Positions 32,515-41,093 of a stretch of DNA of 64,000 nucleotides are shown here, in pieces (position 1 is the first letter of the stretch; every line of letters starts with the position of its first letter). Origin of the DNA: Planctomycetota bacterium (GTDB taxonomy: Bacteria; Planctomycetota; UBA1135; UBA2386); contig JAEUHR010000020.1 of NCBI GenBank assembly GCA_016794425.1, positions 50,773 through 114,772 of the forward strand, written 5' to 3'. The position numbers and the translations under genes are program-made. The notes beneath the pieces are model-generated. The model did not search any database, was not told the origin of the DNA, and was given only the letters and a program-made list of their open reading frames with translations.

Positions 32515-33446
32515 CGCTTGCTCCCGCGCCGTTCGCGCATGCGGAAGAACCGCACCAGCGGATCGGCGACCGAACCGCTGGTCGGCACGTCGAGCAGATC
32601 CACCTTGGCGCGGCGGCAGACGTCGGCGAAGCGATCGCGTTCGGCCTGCCAGCGCCGCTGCAGCTCGGTGCGCACGCGGCGGCTCGCGGTGTCGACCAGC
32701 ACGGTGCGCCCGGTCTCGGGGTCGGCGAGGTGCAGCAGGCCCGCGTCGGGCAGCTCGACCGCGACGCCGGCGTCGCCGGCCCCGCCGGCGAACGGATCGC
32801 GCACGCGCACCGCGATCACGTCGTGGCGCTGCGCCAGGAGCCGCAGCTTGGCGCCCGGATCGGCGCCGAGGAAGTCGCTGACCACGAACACGATCGCCCG
32901 GCGCCGCTGCACGCGGCCCGCGTAGTCGAGCGCGGCTTTGAGGTCCGACCGCGTGCCGGGCCGCGGCGGTTCACACGCTTCGCGGATCAGCCGCAGCACG
33001 TGGTTGCGGCCCTTCTTGGCCGGCACGTAGCGCTCGATGCGGTCGCCGAACGTGATCAGGCCGGCCTTGTCGTTGTTGCGCGCGGCGGCGAACGCGACGC
33101 AGCCGACGAACAGCGCCGCGGTCAGCGCGACGCTGCGGCGCTCGCGCAGGGGCGGCCGCGTGCCGAACGCCATCGACGCCGACACGTCGAGCAGGAACAG
33201 CACCGTCAGTTCGCGCTCCTCGACGAACTTCTTGACGAACGGCCGCCCGACGCGCGCCGTGACGTTCCAGTCGACCGAGCGCAGCTCGTCACCCTCGGCG
33301 AACTCGCGCACCTCGTCGAACTCGATGCCGCTGCCGCGGAACACCGAGCTGTAGCCGCCGGCCATCACGTCGGTGACCATGCGGTCGGCGCGCACCTGGA
33401 TGCGCCGCGCCTCGGCCAGCAGTTCCGGATCGATCCGCACCGCCAC
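32511..33446 (-). CDS. DUF58 protein, VWA-like partner of MoxR
   Basis: 311 residues, cytoplasmic. The DUF58 signature (VFRGSGIEFDEVREFAEGDELRSVDW and ARVGRPFVKKF) lies at about residues 36-72 and is followed by a VWA-like fold with DVSASM (near 88). In the MoxR family the AAA ATPase and a DUF58/VWA protein act together as a chaperone-like pair. GTG start, 12 bases after moxR; the stop overlaps the next gene. Confidence 0.88.
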   Translation of the reverse strand: MAVRIDPELLAEARRIQVRADRMVTDVMAGGYSSVFRGSGIEFDEVREFAEGDELRSVDWNVTARVGRPFVKKFVEERELTVLFLLDVSASMAFGTRPPLRERRSVALTAALFVGCVAFAAARNNDKAGLITFGDRIERYVPAKKGRNHVLRLIREACEPPRPGTRSDLKAALDYAGRVQRRRAIVFVVSDFLGADPGAKLRLLAQRHDVIAVRVRDPFAGGAGDAGVAVELPDAGLLHLADPETGRTVLVDTASRRVRTELQRRWQAERDRFADVCRRAKVDLLDVPTSGSVADPLVRFFRMRERRGSKR

Positions 33447-33458
33447 GGTGGTCTCCGC

Positions 33459-34448
33459 TCAGGGCACGCGCACGGTGTCGAACACGGTCTGCAGCACCTG
33501 TTCGCTGGTCACGCCCTCGGCCTCGGCCTCGTAGGTCGTCAGCACGCGGTGGCGCAGCACCATCGCGCCGGTCGCCTTGACGTCCTGCGGCGTCACGAAG
33601 CCGCGGCCCTCGAGGAACGCGCGCGCGCGCGCCGTGCGCGCCAGCGCCAACGACGCGCGCGGCGACGCGCCGTAGAGGATCAGCGGCTTCAGCTTCTCGA
33701 GCCCGACCGCGGCCGGGTCGCGCGTCGCGAACACGAGGTCGACGATGTAGCTCTTGACCTTGTCGTCGAGGTAGATCGTGTCGAGCAGCCGGCGCATGCG
33801 CACCAGCTCCTGCGGCGTCGTCACGGGCGTGACCTCGTGGTGCGCGCCGATGCCGGCCATGCGGTCGATGATGCGGATCTCCTCCTGCTTGCTCGGGTAG
33901 CCGACCACGAGTTTGACCAGGAAGCGGTCGACCTGCGCCTCGGGCAGCGCGTAGGTGCCCTCCTGCTCGACCGGGTTCTGCGTCGCCAGCACCAGGAACG
34001 GATCGGGCAGCTTGCGCGTGTCGCCGGCCAGCGTGACCTGCCGCTCCTGCATCGCTTCGAGCAGCGCCGACTGCACCTTGGCCGGCGCGCGGTTGATCTC
34101 GTCGGCGAGCACGAAGTTCGCGAACACCGGCCCTTCCTTGACCTGCCAGTCGCCGGTCTTCGGGTTGTAGACGTGCGTGCCGACCAGGTCGGCCGGCAGC
34201 AGGTCGGGCGTGAACTGGATGCGGCGGAACTGGCCGCCGACCGCGCGCGCCAGCGACGACACGGCCAGCGACTTCGCGAGTCCCGGCAGGCCCTCGAGCA
34301 GCACGTGGCCGTCGGCGAGCAGCGCGACCAACAGGCCGTCGAGCAGCGCGTCCTGGCCGACGATCACGTTCTGCAGCGCCTGGCGCACGGCCTGCAGACT
34401 CTTGCTCTCGGACTGGATCCGCTGGGCGATGGCGACGACGTCGGTCAT
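33459..34448 (-). CDS. MoxR-family AAA ATPase
   Basis: 329 residues, cytoplasmic. Walker A is the family variant GLPGLAKSL (near 54-62), Walker B FVLADEINRAPAKVQSALLEAMQE (near 110-133), sensor 1 ATQNPVEQEGTY, and a sensor 2 region in YGASPRASLALAR. First gene of a seven- or eight-gene operon with DUF58 and Bat proteins, for which it probably supplies ATP-driven remodelling. A promoter candidate overlaps the end of the preceding gene. Confidence 0.92.
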   Translation of the reverse strand: MTDVVAIAQRIQSESKSLQAVRQALQNVIVGQDALLDGLLVALLADGHVLLEGLPGLAKSLAVSSLARAVGGQFRRIQFTPDLLPADLVGTHVYNPKTGDWQVKEGPVFANFVLADEINRAPAKVQSALLEAMQERQVTLAGDTRKLPDPFLVLATQNPVEQEGTYALPEAQVDRFLVKLVVGYPSKQEEIRIIDRMAGIGAHHEVTPVTTPQELVRMRRLLDTIYLDDKVKSYIVDLVFATRDPAAVGLEKLKPLILYGASPRASLALARTARARAFLEGRGFVTPQDVKATGAMVLRHRVLTTYEAEAEGVTSEQVLQTVFDTVRVP

Positions 34449-34489
34449 GGGGCGCGAAGGGCGGGAGGGGCGGCGAAAAAGCCGCGACG

Positions 34490-34517
34490 ACGATACCGCC
34501 GCGCCAAGACTCCTCAA
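34490..34517 (-). promoter_or_regulatory. Promoter candidate for the moxR-bat operon
   Basis: Minus-strand TTGAGG (34512-34517) and TATCGT (34490-34495) are 16 bases apart and point to moxR, 42 bases before its ATG. The -35 overlaps the last codons of the upstream gene. The spacing and hexamers resemble those of the mraZ promoter. Confidence 0.5.
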
Positions 34518-34966
34518 TCGCGGGCGCCGATCCGCTGCGCGAACCGGTCGCGCACGTGCAGGAACCGGTGCCCGGCCGCCGCGCGTGGATCGGTGCCGAA
34601 CCGGGCCCACGCCGTCGCCGCATCGGCGGCCGCCGCGCGCGCCTGTTCGGCGGCCTCGCGCTCGCCGGCGACCGCGACCGCGGCCAGCGGCTCACCGAGC
34701 CGTTCACGCAGCGTCGCGAACTCCGCCGCGGCGGCGCGCCAAACCTCGCGCGGCGCCCGCGCCCCGACCAGTTCGCGCAGCGCGAACACGTCGGCCAGCG
34801 CCAGACCGTACGCGGCGGCGACCGGCACGGCCGCGACCTCGTCGGCTTCGATCGCCAGGAAGCCCGAGCGCTGGCGCAGCACGACGAACGCCACCGCGAA
34901 CAGCGCCACCAGCGCCACGATCACGGGCCACGAGCCGCGGCCGTGCTGCGGCGGCGGTGCGCTCAG
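34514..34966 (-). CDS. Small single-pass membrane protein
   Basis: 150 residues if it starts at a CTG (34966) that overlaps the HEAT gene stop as CTGA, in line with the ATGA/GTGA coupling seen all around. The alternative is the GTG at 34924, giving 136 residues. There is no ATG. One membrane segment (about residues 15-33 of the long form) precedes an Ala-rich helical domain. Function unknown; it is probably translated together with the large HEAT protein. Confidence 0.6.
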   Translation of the reverse strand: MSAPPPQHGRGSWPVIVALVALFAVAFVVLRQRSGFLAIEADEVAAVPVAAAYGLALADVFALRELVGARAPREVWRAAAAEFATLRERLGEPLAAVAVAGEREAAEQARAAAADAATAWARFGTDPRAAAGHRFLHVRDRFAQRIGARD

Positions 34967-37839
34967 CGGCCCTGCGCCGCCCGCGCGCTCTCGGCCAGCA
35001 GGCGGTAGCGCGCGGCGATGCCCTCGCGCACGTCGGCCGGCGTGTCCGGCGCCACGACGCCGAAGTCCTCGTTGGTCAGCGTGCGCAGCACCGCGGCCGC
35101 CAGCACGCGCAGCCGCGGCGTGCGGCCTTCGGTCAGCACGCGCGCCAGTTCGGGCACCGCGACCAGCCCGGCGCTGGCGGCGAACTGCTCGGCGCGCAGC
35201 GTCGTCGGCTCTTGCGCTGCCGCGAGGCCGTCGAGCAGCCACTGCCACTGCGGCTGGTTGCGGTTGCGGCGGTACCACACCTCGATCACGCCGGTGCGGT
35301 CCTCGGCGTTCAGCAGGTCGACGCCGGTCGCCGCCGACAGCAGCCCGGCCGCGCTGACGCCGTGTTTCGGATCGCGCAGCAGGTCCATCAGGTCGGGCAC
35401 CGAGGCCGCGTCCTGGTAGGCGCCGAGCAGCAGCACCAGTTCGTCGCGCACCGCCGGATCCTGCACGACCTGCAGCTGCGCTCGCAGCGCCGGCACCGCC
35501 AGCGTGCCGCCGAGCCGCTGCAGGTAGTGCCGCGCCAGCGCGCCGAGGTCCTTGCCGTGCGCGATCACCGCCAGGTCGGCCAGCAGGTGCGCGGCGCGCG
35601 GATCGCGCAGTTCGCCGAGCCCACGCAGCGCGGCCTCCTTGTCCTCCTGCTGCGGCGCAGTCAGCGCGCGCTGCAGCACCGCGAACGCGCGGTCGCCGCC
35701 GATGCGGCCCAGCGCGCGCAGGCATTCGCGCCGCAGCGCCGGCGGCGTGCCGTCGGCGGCGATCGTCTGCACGATGCGGTCGGCGGCGTCGGCGAGCTGC
35801 AGCTGGCCGCACGCAACCGCCGCCGCGAACGCGACGCCGGGGTCGGCGTCGGCCAGCAGCGCGACGAGCCGCGGCCCGGCGCGCAGGTCGCGCAGCACCG
35901 TCGACTCCTCGATCGCGGCGCGGCGCACGACCGGATCGGTGTCGTCGAGCGCCTGCAGCACCGCGTCGGGGCCGAGCACCGCAAACACCGCGCGCACGGC
36001 CGGGCGGCCGCCGCCGGTCGCCGTGGCGGCCAGCGCCACGCAGTCGCGCCAGACGCGGTCGCCGGGCGCGCCGGCCGCCAGTTCGAGCAGGTTCAGGTCG
36101 ATCGCCTCGAGGTGCGGCCGCGCCCGCAGTGCCTCGACGATGCGCCCACCGTCCTCCTCGCCGATCAGCTCGCGCCGCTGCGGATGGCGCAGCAGCTGCT
36201 CGACGCCGCGCGCGCGCAGCTGCGGCGTCAGCGTCGCCCACTGCTGCACGAGGCGCCGCGCGAAGCGGCGGCCCTGTTCGACCGGATCGGGGTTGGCCTC
36301 GAGCCAGCGCCGCTCGGCGCGCCAGAACGCGGCGCGGTCGGGTTCGACCGCGGGGTCGCGGTAGACCTGCCACAGCTGGGCGGCCAGCTGCTCCTCGACG
36401 ACCTGCACGAGGCCGTCGAAGGCGAGGTTCTCGCCGGCCGGCACCGCGACCTGCGCGCGGCCCTTCGGCACCTGCACCTGCAGCGACCGCACGGCCGGCA
36501 GCGACGACGCGACGCGCATGCGTTCGGGGTCGCCGAAGCCGCGCGCGCGCAGTTCGCCGCACAGCGCCAGCATCTGCGGTGCGGTCAGCAGCACCTCGGT
36601 CGCACCGGCCACCGGCGCGGCGTCGGCCAGCCCTTCGGCGAGCACGCGCACGACGCGGTTCGGCTCCTGCAGCGTCACCGCCGCGAACGCGGCCGCGTCA
36701 CCCTCGACGCCCACTTCGGCGCGCGCGCCGACGAACGTCTCGCGCTGGTGCTGCCACCACTCGCGCCACGGCAGCACGCCGGTGCCGGCCAGCAGCCGGC
36801 CGGTCAGCCGCAGCAGCCGCTCTTCGGCCGGGCGGCGCAGCAGGTCGAGGTTGGGCACGAACTGCACCGGCGCGGTCACGTCGATCAGCGCGTCGACGAC
36901 CTCGCGGTCGACGCCGGTGTCGACGCCGCGCCAGGCGAGGTCGGCCAGCGGCACGGCGGCGAGGCTGCGCGTCAGCGGGTCGCGTTCGGCCAGCCGCCGC
37001 TGCAGCAAAGGCGCCGCGGCGTCGGGCACCACCGGCTGGCCGGTCGCCTGTTCGATCTGCGCCAGCGCGAACGCCGCGTAGCAGTAGCCGCGGTCGATCG
37101 CCGGCGCGGCGCACAGCCGCTGCAGGTGCGGCACCGCCGCGCTGCCCAGGCGCACCAGCGCCTCGCAGGCGGCGCCGGCCAGCGCCGGGTCCTTCGACAG
37201 CAGTTCGACCAGGCGCTCACGCGCACGGTCGTCGGGCACCGCGGCCAGCAGGTCGACGCCGCGCAGCTGCAGGTCGAGCGTCTGCTCGCCGGACAGCTGC
37301 AGCGCGAAGTGCAGGTCGTCCGCGGTCGCGAACGTGACCAGCACGTCCATCGCCGCGCGGCGCGCCGGGCCGATGCGGCCGCGCACGCACTCCTGCAGCG
37401 CGCGCTTCGCGTCGCCGCCCTTCAGCACCACCATCGTGTCGACCACCGGGCGCGTCGCGTCGCCGAGTGGCCGCGCCAGCAGCTGGAACAGCAGTTCGTC
37501 GCCGACGCGCGCGCTGCTGCCGGCGGCGCCGAACCGGCGCGCCACCACCATCAGGTTCGCCATCTCGTTGGCGCGCGCGGTGCGCGCGACCTCGAGGATC
37601 AGCGGCTCCATGACCGGGTAGGCCTGCCCCATCTCCTGCAGCTTCGCTTCGACCTTCGGCTGGGGCCCCTGCAGGTCGGGCAGGTCGCGGCGGAAACGTT
37701 CGACCTCGGACAGCGGCCGCTGCACCGGCGCCGGGGCCGGAGCGGTGCGACTCGCCGGCGACGGCGGCGGCAGGCGCAGGTCGCCCTGGGGCAGCGGCGC
37801 GGTCGTGCAGAGGCAGAGCAGCGAGGCAACGAGCGTCAT
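34963..37839 (-). CDS. Large secreted HEAT-repeat protein
   Basis: 958 residues. A signal peptide (residues 1 to about 18) and Pro-rich stretch are followed by many HEAT/armadillo-type helical repeats over most of the length (for example DPVVRRAAIEESTVLRDL, DADPGVAFAAAVACGQLQLADAADRIV, ALRRECLRALGRIGGDRAFAVL). No catalytic motif is visible, so a periplasmic scaffold is likely. The ATG at 37839 is chosen for the signal peptide; the frame upstream to 38139 overlaps the divergent transporter and is low-complexity. Confidence 0.82.
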   Translation of the reverse strand: MTLVASLLCLCTTAPLPQGDLRLPPPSPASRTAPAPAPVQRPLSEVERFRRDLPDLQGPQPKVEAKLQEMGQAYPVMEPLILEVARTARANEMANLMVVARRFGAAGSSARVGDELLFQLLARPLGDATRPVVDTMVVLKGGDAKRALQECVRGRIGPARRAAMDVLVTFATADDLHFALQLSGEQTLDLQLRGVDLLAAVPDDRARERLVELLSKDPALAGAACEALVRLGSAAVPHLQRLCAAPAIDRGYCYAAFALAQIEQATGQPVVPDAAAPLLQRRLAERDPLTRSLAAVPLADLAWRGVDTGVDREVVDALIDVTAPVQFVPNLDLLRRPAEERLLRLTGRLLAGTGVLPWREWWQHQRETFVGARAEVGVEGDAAAFAAVTLQEPNRVVRVLAEGLADAAPVAGATEVLLTAPQMLALCGELRARGFGDPERMRVASSLPAVRSLQVQVPKGRAQVAVPAGENLAFDGLVQVVEEQLAAQLWQVYRDPAVEPDRAAFWRAERRWLEANPDPVEQGRRFARRLVQQWATLTPQLRARGVEQLLRHPQRRELIGEEDGGRIVEALRARPHLEAIDLNLLELAAGAPGDRVWRDCVALAATATGGGRPAVRAVFAVLGPDAVLQALDDTDPVVRRAAIEESTVLRDLRAGPRLVALLADADPGVAFAAAVACGQLQLADAADRIVQTIAADGTPPALRRECLRALGRIGGDRAFAVLQRALTAPQQEDKEAALRGLGELRDPRAAHLLADLAVIAHGKDLGALARHYLQRLGGTLAVPALRAQLQVVQDPAVRDELVLLLGAYQDAASVPDLMDLLRDPKHGVSAAGLLSAATGVDLLNAEDRTGVIEVWYRRNRNQPQWQWLLDGLAAAQEPTTLRAEQFAASAGLVAVPELARVLTEGRTPRLRVLAAAVLRTLTNEDFGVVAPDTPADVREGIAARYRLLAESARAAQGR

Positions 37840-37920
37840 GGGCAGGGCGCGGCGGGGAGCGTGGCGCGGGCAGGGCGCCGGCCGGGGGTCTTGGCCGACG
37901 CACGACTCGGAAGGCGCGGG

Positions 37921-37949
37921 ATGATAGCCCCGCGGTCGGCGCCTGTCCT
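37921..37949 (-). promoter_or_regulatory. Promoter candidate for the HEAT-repeat gene
   Basis: Minus-strand AGGACA (37944-37949) and TATCAT (37921-37926) with a 17-base spacer predict a start near 37914, about 75 bases before the ATG. The -10 is one base from consensus; the -35 keeps only GACA. Confidence 0.5.
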
Positions 37950-38074
37950 GCGGCTCGGGCCGGAACCGCGCCGCGGCGGCCGCGCCTGCCGTCGGGCGCC
38001 GAGCCCGCGATGCCATCGGACCACGGCGAACGGCCGCTTGCACGGCGGCGGCGCGGCGCCACGATCCCCGGCCC

Positions 38075-38995
38075 TTGTCCGCCTCCCCGCTGCGCGTCCA
38101 CCTGGCGCTGATCACCGTGTCGCTGCTGTTCGGCGGCAACTACGTGTTCACCAAGCGCATCCTGGCCGAGGTGCCACCGCAGGCCTGGGTCGTGTTCCGC
38201 ATCGTCGCCGCGACCGCGCTGGTGGTGCCGCTGGCGCTGTGGCTGCGGCCGCGCGCGCCGTGGCCGCGCGGCCGCGTGTGGCTGGGCCTGCTGGTCGCGT
38301 CGTTCTTCGGCGTCGCGCTGAACCAGGTGCTGTTCACCGAGGGCATGGCGCGCACGACGCCGGAGCACAGCGCGGTCGTCAACGCCTGCATCCCGACCTG
38401 GACGCTGCTGTGCGCGGTGCTGGCGCGGCAGGAACGGCTCGGCCTGCTGCGCGTGCTGGCGATCGTCTGCGCGCTGAGCGGCGTGTTCTGGCTGCTCGGC
38501 GTCGACCGCATGCTGCTCGGCGGCGACGCGCCGTACGCCGACGGCGCCAGCGTGCTCGGCGACGTGCTGACAATGCTGAACGGCATCGCGTTCGCGATCC
38601 ACCTGGTGCTGATGCGGCGGCTCGGCCGCGAAGTCGATCCGTGGTTCGCGACCGCGGTGATGTTCCTAGCCGGCGCCCTGATGATCTCGGGCTGGAACGG
38701 GCCGCGCGTCGAGGCCGCGCACGTCGAGGCGGTGCGGTCGTGGCCGATCGTCGCGTTCGCGCTGTATGCGGTGCTCGGCGCGACCGTGCTGACCTACCTG
38801 CTGAACACCTGGGCGCTGCGCCACGCGCACAGCTCGCAGGTCGCGCTCTACATCAACGTGCAGCCGCTGGTCGCCGCGGTGCTGAACTGGTCGCTCGGCG
38901 CCGAACCGCCGGGCCAGCGCTTCTTCATCGCCCTCGGCTGCGTCGCGCTCGGACTGTGGCTGCAGACGCGCGCCCCGCGCGGACCTTCGCGGTAG
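38075..38995 (+). CDS. EamA/DMT-family transporter
   Basis: 306 residues with ten predicted membrane segments in two EamA repeats (about 8-140 and 155-298). Family features are ALNQVLFTEGMARTTPEHSAVVNACIPTW in the first repeat and LLNTWALRHAHSSQVALYINVQPLVAAVLNW in the second. Probably exports a small metabolite such as an amino acid; the substrate cannot be read from sequence. Start is a TTG with no clear ribosome-binding site. The methyltransferase gene follows 14 bases downstream. Confidence 0.85.
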   Translation: MSASPLRVHLALITVSLLFGGNYVFTKRILAEVPPQAWVVFRIVAATALVVPLALWLRPRAPWPRGRVWLGLLVASFFGVALNQVLFTEGMARTTPEHSAVVNACIPTWTLLCAVLARQERLGLLRVLAIVCALSGVFWLLGVDRMLLGGDAPYADGASVLGDVLTMLNGIAFAIHLVLMRRLGREVDPWFATAVMFLAGALMISGWNGPRVEAAHVEAVRSWPIVAFALYAVLGATVLTYLLNTWALRHAHSSQVALYINVQPLVAAVLNWSLGAEPPGQRFFIALGCVALGLWLQTRAPRGPSR

Positions 38996-39009
38996 CCTGT
39001 GCGGCCCCC

Positions 39010-40272
39010 ATGCTCCCCGCGCTCGGCAGCGAACTCGAACTCACGATCGAACGGCTCGGCTTCGGCGGCTCGGCGATCGCCCGCCACGACGGCCTCGCGG
39101 TGTTCGTGCCGTTCGCGGCGCCCGGCGACCGCGTGCGCGCCGAGGTCGTCGAGCACGGCAAGAGCTTCGTGCGCGCGCGGCTGGTCGCGGTGCTGGCGCC
39201 GGGACCGGACCGCATCGCGCCGCGCTGCCGCCACTTCGGCGACTGCGGCGGCTGCCAGTTCCAGCACGTCGCCTACGCGGCGCAGGTCGCGGCCAAGGGC
39301 GAGTTCGTGCGCGACGCGCTGGTGCGCACCGGCGGCTTCGACTGGCCGGCACCGGTCACGGTGCACCACGGCGAGCCGTGGGGCTACCGCGCGCGCACGC
39401 AGCTGAAGCTGAAGGCGACCTCGGGTCTGCGCGGCGACGGCTCGCACGGACGGCTGCGCAAGAAGGAACGCCGCGCGGCCGCCGCGACAGCGAGCGACGA
39501 CGGTCCGCCGGTGCTCGGCTTCCACCGCGCGTTCACGCACGAGACGCTCGACATCGCCGAGTGCCCGGTGCTGGCACCGCCGCTCGAACAGGGCCTCGGC
39601 GACGTGCGCCGCGCAATCGCGTCGCTGCCGCGCCGCGACTGGCCGTACCAGGTCGAGGGCGCCTGCGGCAGCGACGGCCGCGCGTCGTGGGCGCCGGACC
39701 TGCCCGGCATGCGCAAGGACCTGGTCGAGCACGAGGTCTGCGGCTTCCGCTACCTGATCGAGCCGGAGAGCTTCTTCCAGGGCAACCGCCACCTCGTGCA
39801 ACGGCTCGTCGAAGGCGCGCTCGGCGACGAACGCGGCGAGCTCGCGTTCGACCTCTACGCCGGCGTCGGTCTGTTCTCGCTGCCGCTGAGCCGCCGCTTC
39901 CGCCGCGTCGTCGCGGTCGAGGACGAACGCCGCGCCGCGACGCTCGGCCGCGTCAACGTCAAGGCCAACCGCTGCGACACGGTCACCTACCTGCGCGCGA
40001 CCACCGAGCAGTTTCTGCGCCAGAACCAGGAACGGCCCGACCTCGTGCTGATGGACCCGCCGCGGCTCGGCGCCAAGCCGGCGCTGCCGCTGCTGCTGCA
40101 GCTCCGCGCGCGGCGCCTGGTCTACGTGTCGTGCGACCCGCAGACGCTGGCGCGCGACCTGCGCGCGCTGGTCGACGGCGGCTACACGCTCGAGCAGGTC
40201 GAGGCCTACGACATGTTCCCGCAGACCTTCCACGTCGAAGCGGTGGCGCGGCTGCGCCACGCCGGAGCCTGA
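39010..40272 (+). CDS. 23S rRNA/tRNA (uracil-5-)-methyltransferase, RlmD/TrmA family
   Basis: SAM-dependent RNA m5U methyltransferase, 420 residues. The N-terminal TRAM domain (about 5-60) is followed by a [4Fe-4S] cluster site: Cys73, Cys79, Cys82 and Cys185. The SAM fold has DLYAGVGLFSLPLS (near 280) and DPPR (near 348), and the catalytic nucleophile is Cys375 in YVSCDPQTLARDL. The family includes RlmD, RlmC and TrmA; the Fe-S cluster favours the RlmD/RlmCD branch. TAGCCT, 11 bases before the ATG, may be a -10 element. It overlaps the EamA stop. Confidence 0.9.
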   Translation: MLPALGSELELTIERLGFGGSAIARHDGLAVFVPFAAPGDRVRAEVVEHGKSFVRARLVAVLAPGPDRIAPRCRHFGDCGGCQFQHVAYAAQVAAKGEFVRDALVRTGGFDWPAPVTVHHGEPWGYRARTQLKLKATSGLRGDGSHGRLRKKERRAAAATASDDGPPVLGFHRAFTHETLDIAECPVLAPPLEQGLGDVRRAIASLPRRDWPYQVEGACGSDGRASWAPDLPGMRKDLVEHEVCGFRYLIEPESFFQGNRHLVQRLVEGALGDERGELAFDLYAGVGLFSLPLSRRFRRVVAVEDERRAATLGRVNVKANRCDTVTYLRATTEQFLRQNQERPDLVLMDPPRLGAKPALPLLLQLRARRLVYVSCDPQTLARDLRALVDGGYTLEQVEAYDMFPQTFHVEAVARLRHAGA

Positions 40273-40274
40273 CC

Positions 40275-41093
40275 ATGGAGACGCGCCACATCGAGTTCGA
40301 ACACACGCGCCTCGCCGTGCACCTCGCCGGCCGCGGCCCGCTCGCGATGCTGATCCACGGCTACCCGCTGGACCATCGCCTGTGGCTCGACGCGCTGCAC
40401 GGGCCGCTGGCCGCACGGCACACGCTGGTCGCGATCGACCTGCGCGGCCACGGCGGGTCGCCGTGGTGCGGCGACGCGGTGCACACGATGGACACGTTCG
40501 CCGACGACGTCGCGGCGGTGCTGCGCACGCTCGGCGACGAGCCGGCGCACACGGTCGGTCTGTCGATGGGCGGCTACGTGGCGCTGGCGCTGTGGGCGAA
40601 CCACCGCGCGCTGGTGCGTTCGCTGGCACTGGTCGACACGCGCGCGGCCGCCGATGGCGAGGCCGCCAGGGCCGCACGCGACGCCGCGGTGCGCACGGCC
40701 GTCGAACAGGGCCGCCGCCCGCTCGCGACCGCGATGCTCGACAAACTGCTCGGCAAGCGCGCGCCGGACGACCCGCACGGGCTGCTGCTGCGCGCGCGCG
40801 TGACGACGATGGCGACCGCGACGCCGGTCGAGACGATCGTCGCCGACCTGCGCGGCCTGCGCGACCGGCCGGACCGCACGGCGCTGCTGTCAGGCATCAC
40901 GGTGCCGACGCTGGTCGTCGTCGGCAGCGACGACGCGATCACGCCGCCGGCCGAAGCGCGGACGATGGCGGCCGCGATCCCGGGCGCCGAGTTGGTCGAA
41001 GTGCCGCGCTGCGGCCACCTGGTGCCGATGGAGGATCCGGCGGCGTTCGCGGCGGCGCTCGGTGCGTTCTGGGTGCGCGTCGACGGCGCGTAG
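40275..41093 (+). CDS. Alpha/beta-hydrolase fold protein
   Basis: 272 residues, cytoplasmic. Oxyanion-hole HGYPLDHRLW (near 25), nucleophile Ser97 in GLSMGGY, acid in VVGSDDAITPP (near 220) and histidine in RCGHLVPMEDP (near 245) form a full triad of the 3-oxoadipate enol-lactonase/esterase-like group. Substrate unknown. The ATG is 2 bases after the methyltransferase stop with GGAG upstream, so they are co-transcribed. The stop is directly next to that of the convergent gene. Confidence 0.87.
   Translation: METRHIEFEHTRLAVHLAGRGPLAMLIHGYPLDHRLWLDALHGPLAARHTLVAIDLRGHGGSPWCGDAVHTMDTFADDVAAVLRTLGDEPAHTVGLSMGGYVALALWANHRALVRSLALVDTRAAADGEAARAARDAAVRTAVEQGRRPLATAMLDKLLGKRAPDDPHGLLLRARVTTMATATPVETIVADLRGLRDRPDRTALLSGITVPTLVVVGSDDAITPPAEARTMAAAIPGAELVEVPRCGHLVPMEDPAAFAAALGAFWVRVDGA

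Noticed and set aside
34177..38997. Huge plus-strand open frame running into the RNA methyltransferase
   Set aside because: Only the part from 39010 is a real gene. The upstream 1600 codons are antisense to the HEAT-repeat protein and lack any recognisable protein features.
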